Shown here piece after piece: positions 63,238 to 64,000 of a stretch of DNA of 64,000 nucleotides. The stretch's first letter is position 1. Every line of letters begins with the position of its first letter. The position numbers and the translations under genes were made by a program. Below the pieces are notes generated by a model that was given only the letters and a program-made list of their open reading frames with translations, was not told the origin of the DNA and did not search any database. This DNA comes from Mycetocola lacteus (GTDB taxonomy: Bacteria > Actinomycetota > Actinomycetes > Actinomycetales > Microbacteriaceae), in assembly GCF_003667575.1 (NCBI RefSeq), contig NZ_RCUY01000001.1, forward strand, positions 372,001 through 436,000, read 5' to 3'.

Positions 63238-64000
63238 CATTATCCGGTTCCGATTCACACCGGACGGAGTGAAGAACTGGGCGTCAGCGGATAAGCGTCA
63301 TGTTAACTGGCCAATCGTTTATGTCCTCGACAATGGCAGAGATGTATATGTTGGTGAATCCCACAGCGCCGCGAGCCGGATGAGGCAGCATCTTGGCTCG
63401 CACGAGAAGCAACAGTTCAAGACGGTACGCACGGTCCTTGATGAGAAGTTCAACAAGTCTGCCTGTTTAGACTTGGAATCATTTCTCATCCGGATGTTTT
63501 CCGGTGATGGAAAGCTACAGGTACTAAACCGCAACGCGGGGATCATCGACGCGAATTATTTCGATCGTGATACTTATCGCAAGACTTTCCAGGAAATCTT
63601 CGACCAGCTCCGCAATGACGAGCATCTCTTCACGCGGACGATCCCGGAGATCATCAACAGCGATCTGTTCAAGCTGTCTCCGTTCAAGGCTCTCAACCAC
63701 GACCAGGCAACTGCGGTCGAGGATATTCTCGAGGGACTGTTTTCAGACATCGAGCACGGTTCCTCAAGCACTGTCGTCGTTCAGGGCAATCCCGGCACCG
63801 GGAAAACGGTTGTCGCGATCTACCTCCTCAAACTCATTGAGGATATCCGCTCGCACCGTGGAGACGAAGGAGCAGACGAAGACTCCCTATTCAGTGACTT
63901 CTTCACGCCCGGCCATGCCGAGCTACTTTCCACGTACCGAATCGGAATAGTCGTCCCACAGCAATCTTTGCGTGACTCGCTAAAGCGAGTTTTCACCCTC
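63224..64000 (+). CDS. GIY-YIG/DUF2075 (Schlafen group 3-like helicase) protein, 3' end outside window
   Basis: The frame is open to the right edge; 259 residues are visible. Residues 28-90 form a GIY-YIG-type nuclease-like domain: IVYVL (Y33), VYVGES (Y42), basic residues R52 and R54, and the conserved-type Glu in DLESFLIRMF (E85). From about 155 a P-loop ATPase begins, with NHDQATAVEDIL (Q-motif-like), Walker A GNPGTGKT (188-195), and the IGIVVPQQSLRDSLKRVF strand found after Walker A in DUF2075 proteins, relatives of Schlafen helicases. The start lies within the MazG-like gene. A role in phage defence is an inference from domain types and context. Confidence 0.82.
   Translation, partial: MTTSSIIRFRFTPDGVKNWASADKRHVNWPIVYVLDNGRDVYVGESHSAASRMRQHLGSHEKQQFKTVRTVLDEKFNKSACLDLESFLIRMFSGDGKLQVLNRNAGIIDANYFDRDTYRKTFQEIFDQLRNDEHLFTRTIPEIINSDLFKLSPFKALNHDQATAVEDILEGLFSDIEHGSSSTVVVQGNPGTGKTVVAIYLLKLIEDIRSHRGDEGADEDSLFSDFFTPGHAELLSTYRIGIVVPQQSLRDSLKRVFTL

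Overview
The window is chromosomal DNA from a high-GC Gram-positive bacterium, most likely an actinomycete of the Microbacteriaceae type. Supporting this are the GC-rich codon use, GTG and TTG starts, purine-rich ribosome binding sites, a class Ib ribonucleotide reductase set (nrdH, nrdI, nrdE, nrdF), three sortase-anchored surface proteins (LASTG, LPGTG and LAHTG signals), a DtxR/IdeR-type iron box and several leaderless-looking promoters. The genus cannot be fixed from sequence alone. No rRNA, tRNA, CRISPR array or intact insertion sequence was recognised.

Layout. 0-4 kb: the tail of a von Willebrand factor A-like membrane gene, two further membrane genes, and a SpaA-like LASTG surface protein. 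4-9.6 kb: a sulfurtransferase and the nrdHIEF block on the minus strand; the region upstream of nrdH carries a cluster of DnaA-box-like 9-mers and a candidate NrdR box. 9.6-20 kb: housekeeping and metabolic genes (MFS transporter, esterase, acyl-CoA dehydrogenase, NmrA-like reductase, aldo/keto reductase, ACR3/bile-acid-type permease, WYL regulator, GntR regulator with a CynX-type transporter). 20-24 kb: a trimethylamine-monooxygenase-like FMO, a Fic toxin with its antitoxin, and a MepB-like protein. 24-32.5 kb: a YbaK deacylase, an SLC13 permease, an ABC-F protein, a two-component system, a CcdC-like membrane protein, a glycosyltransferase and a second aldo/keto reductase. 32.5-36.6 kb: a siderophore ABC importer behind an iron box. 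36.7-39.7 kb: a TetR regulator and quinone reductase pair sharing twin operators, then an AraC regulator overlapping a PH-like gene. 39.7-44.6 kb: a multidomain membrane protein with an Imm61-like start and a 970-residue LPGTG Ig-repeat protein.

44.7-61.2 kb holds two sugar regulons. The first is a ROK repressor facing an ABC importer and a GH13 alpha-glucosidase. The second is a LacI repressor between a large LAHTG-anchored six-hairpin glycosidase and an ABC importer, GH130 phosphorylase and PMM-type HAD enzyme. Identical perfect 16-bp palindromes lie in front of the glycosidase and the importer. The implied flow is extracellular glycan trimming, import, phosphorolysis to mannose-1-phosphate and conversion to mannose-6-phosphate.

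61.3-64 kb: a metallo-beta-lactamase-fold hydrolase, a truncated SDR gene, a frameshifted MmyB-like regulator fragment, and then a lower-GC two-gene unit: a MazG-like nucleotide pyrophosphohydrolase overlapping a GIY-YIG/DUF2075 (Schlafen-like helicase) protein cut by the window edge. This last unit is the best candidate for an uncharacterised, possibly defensive, system.
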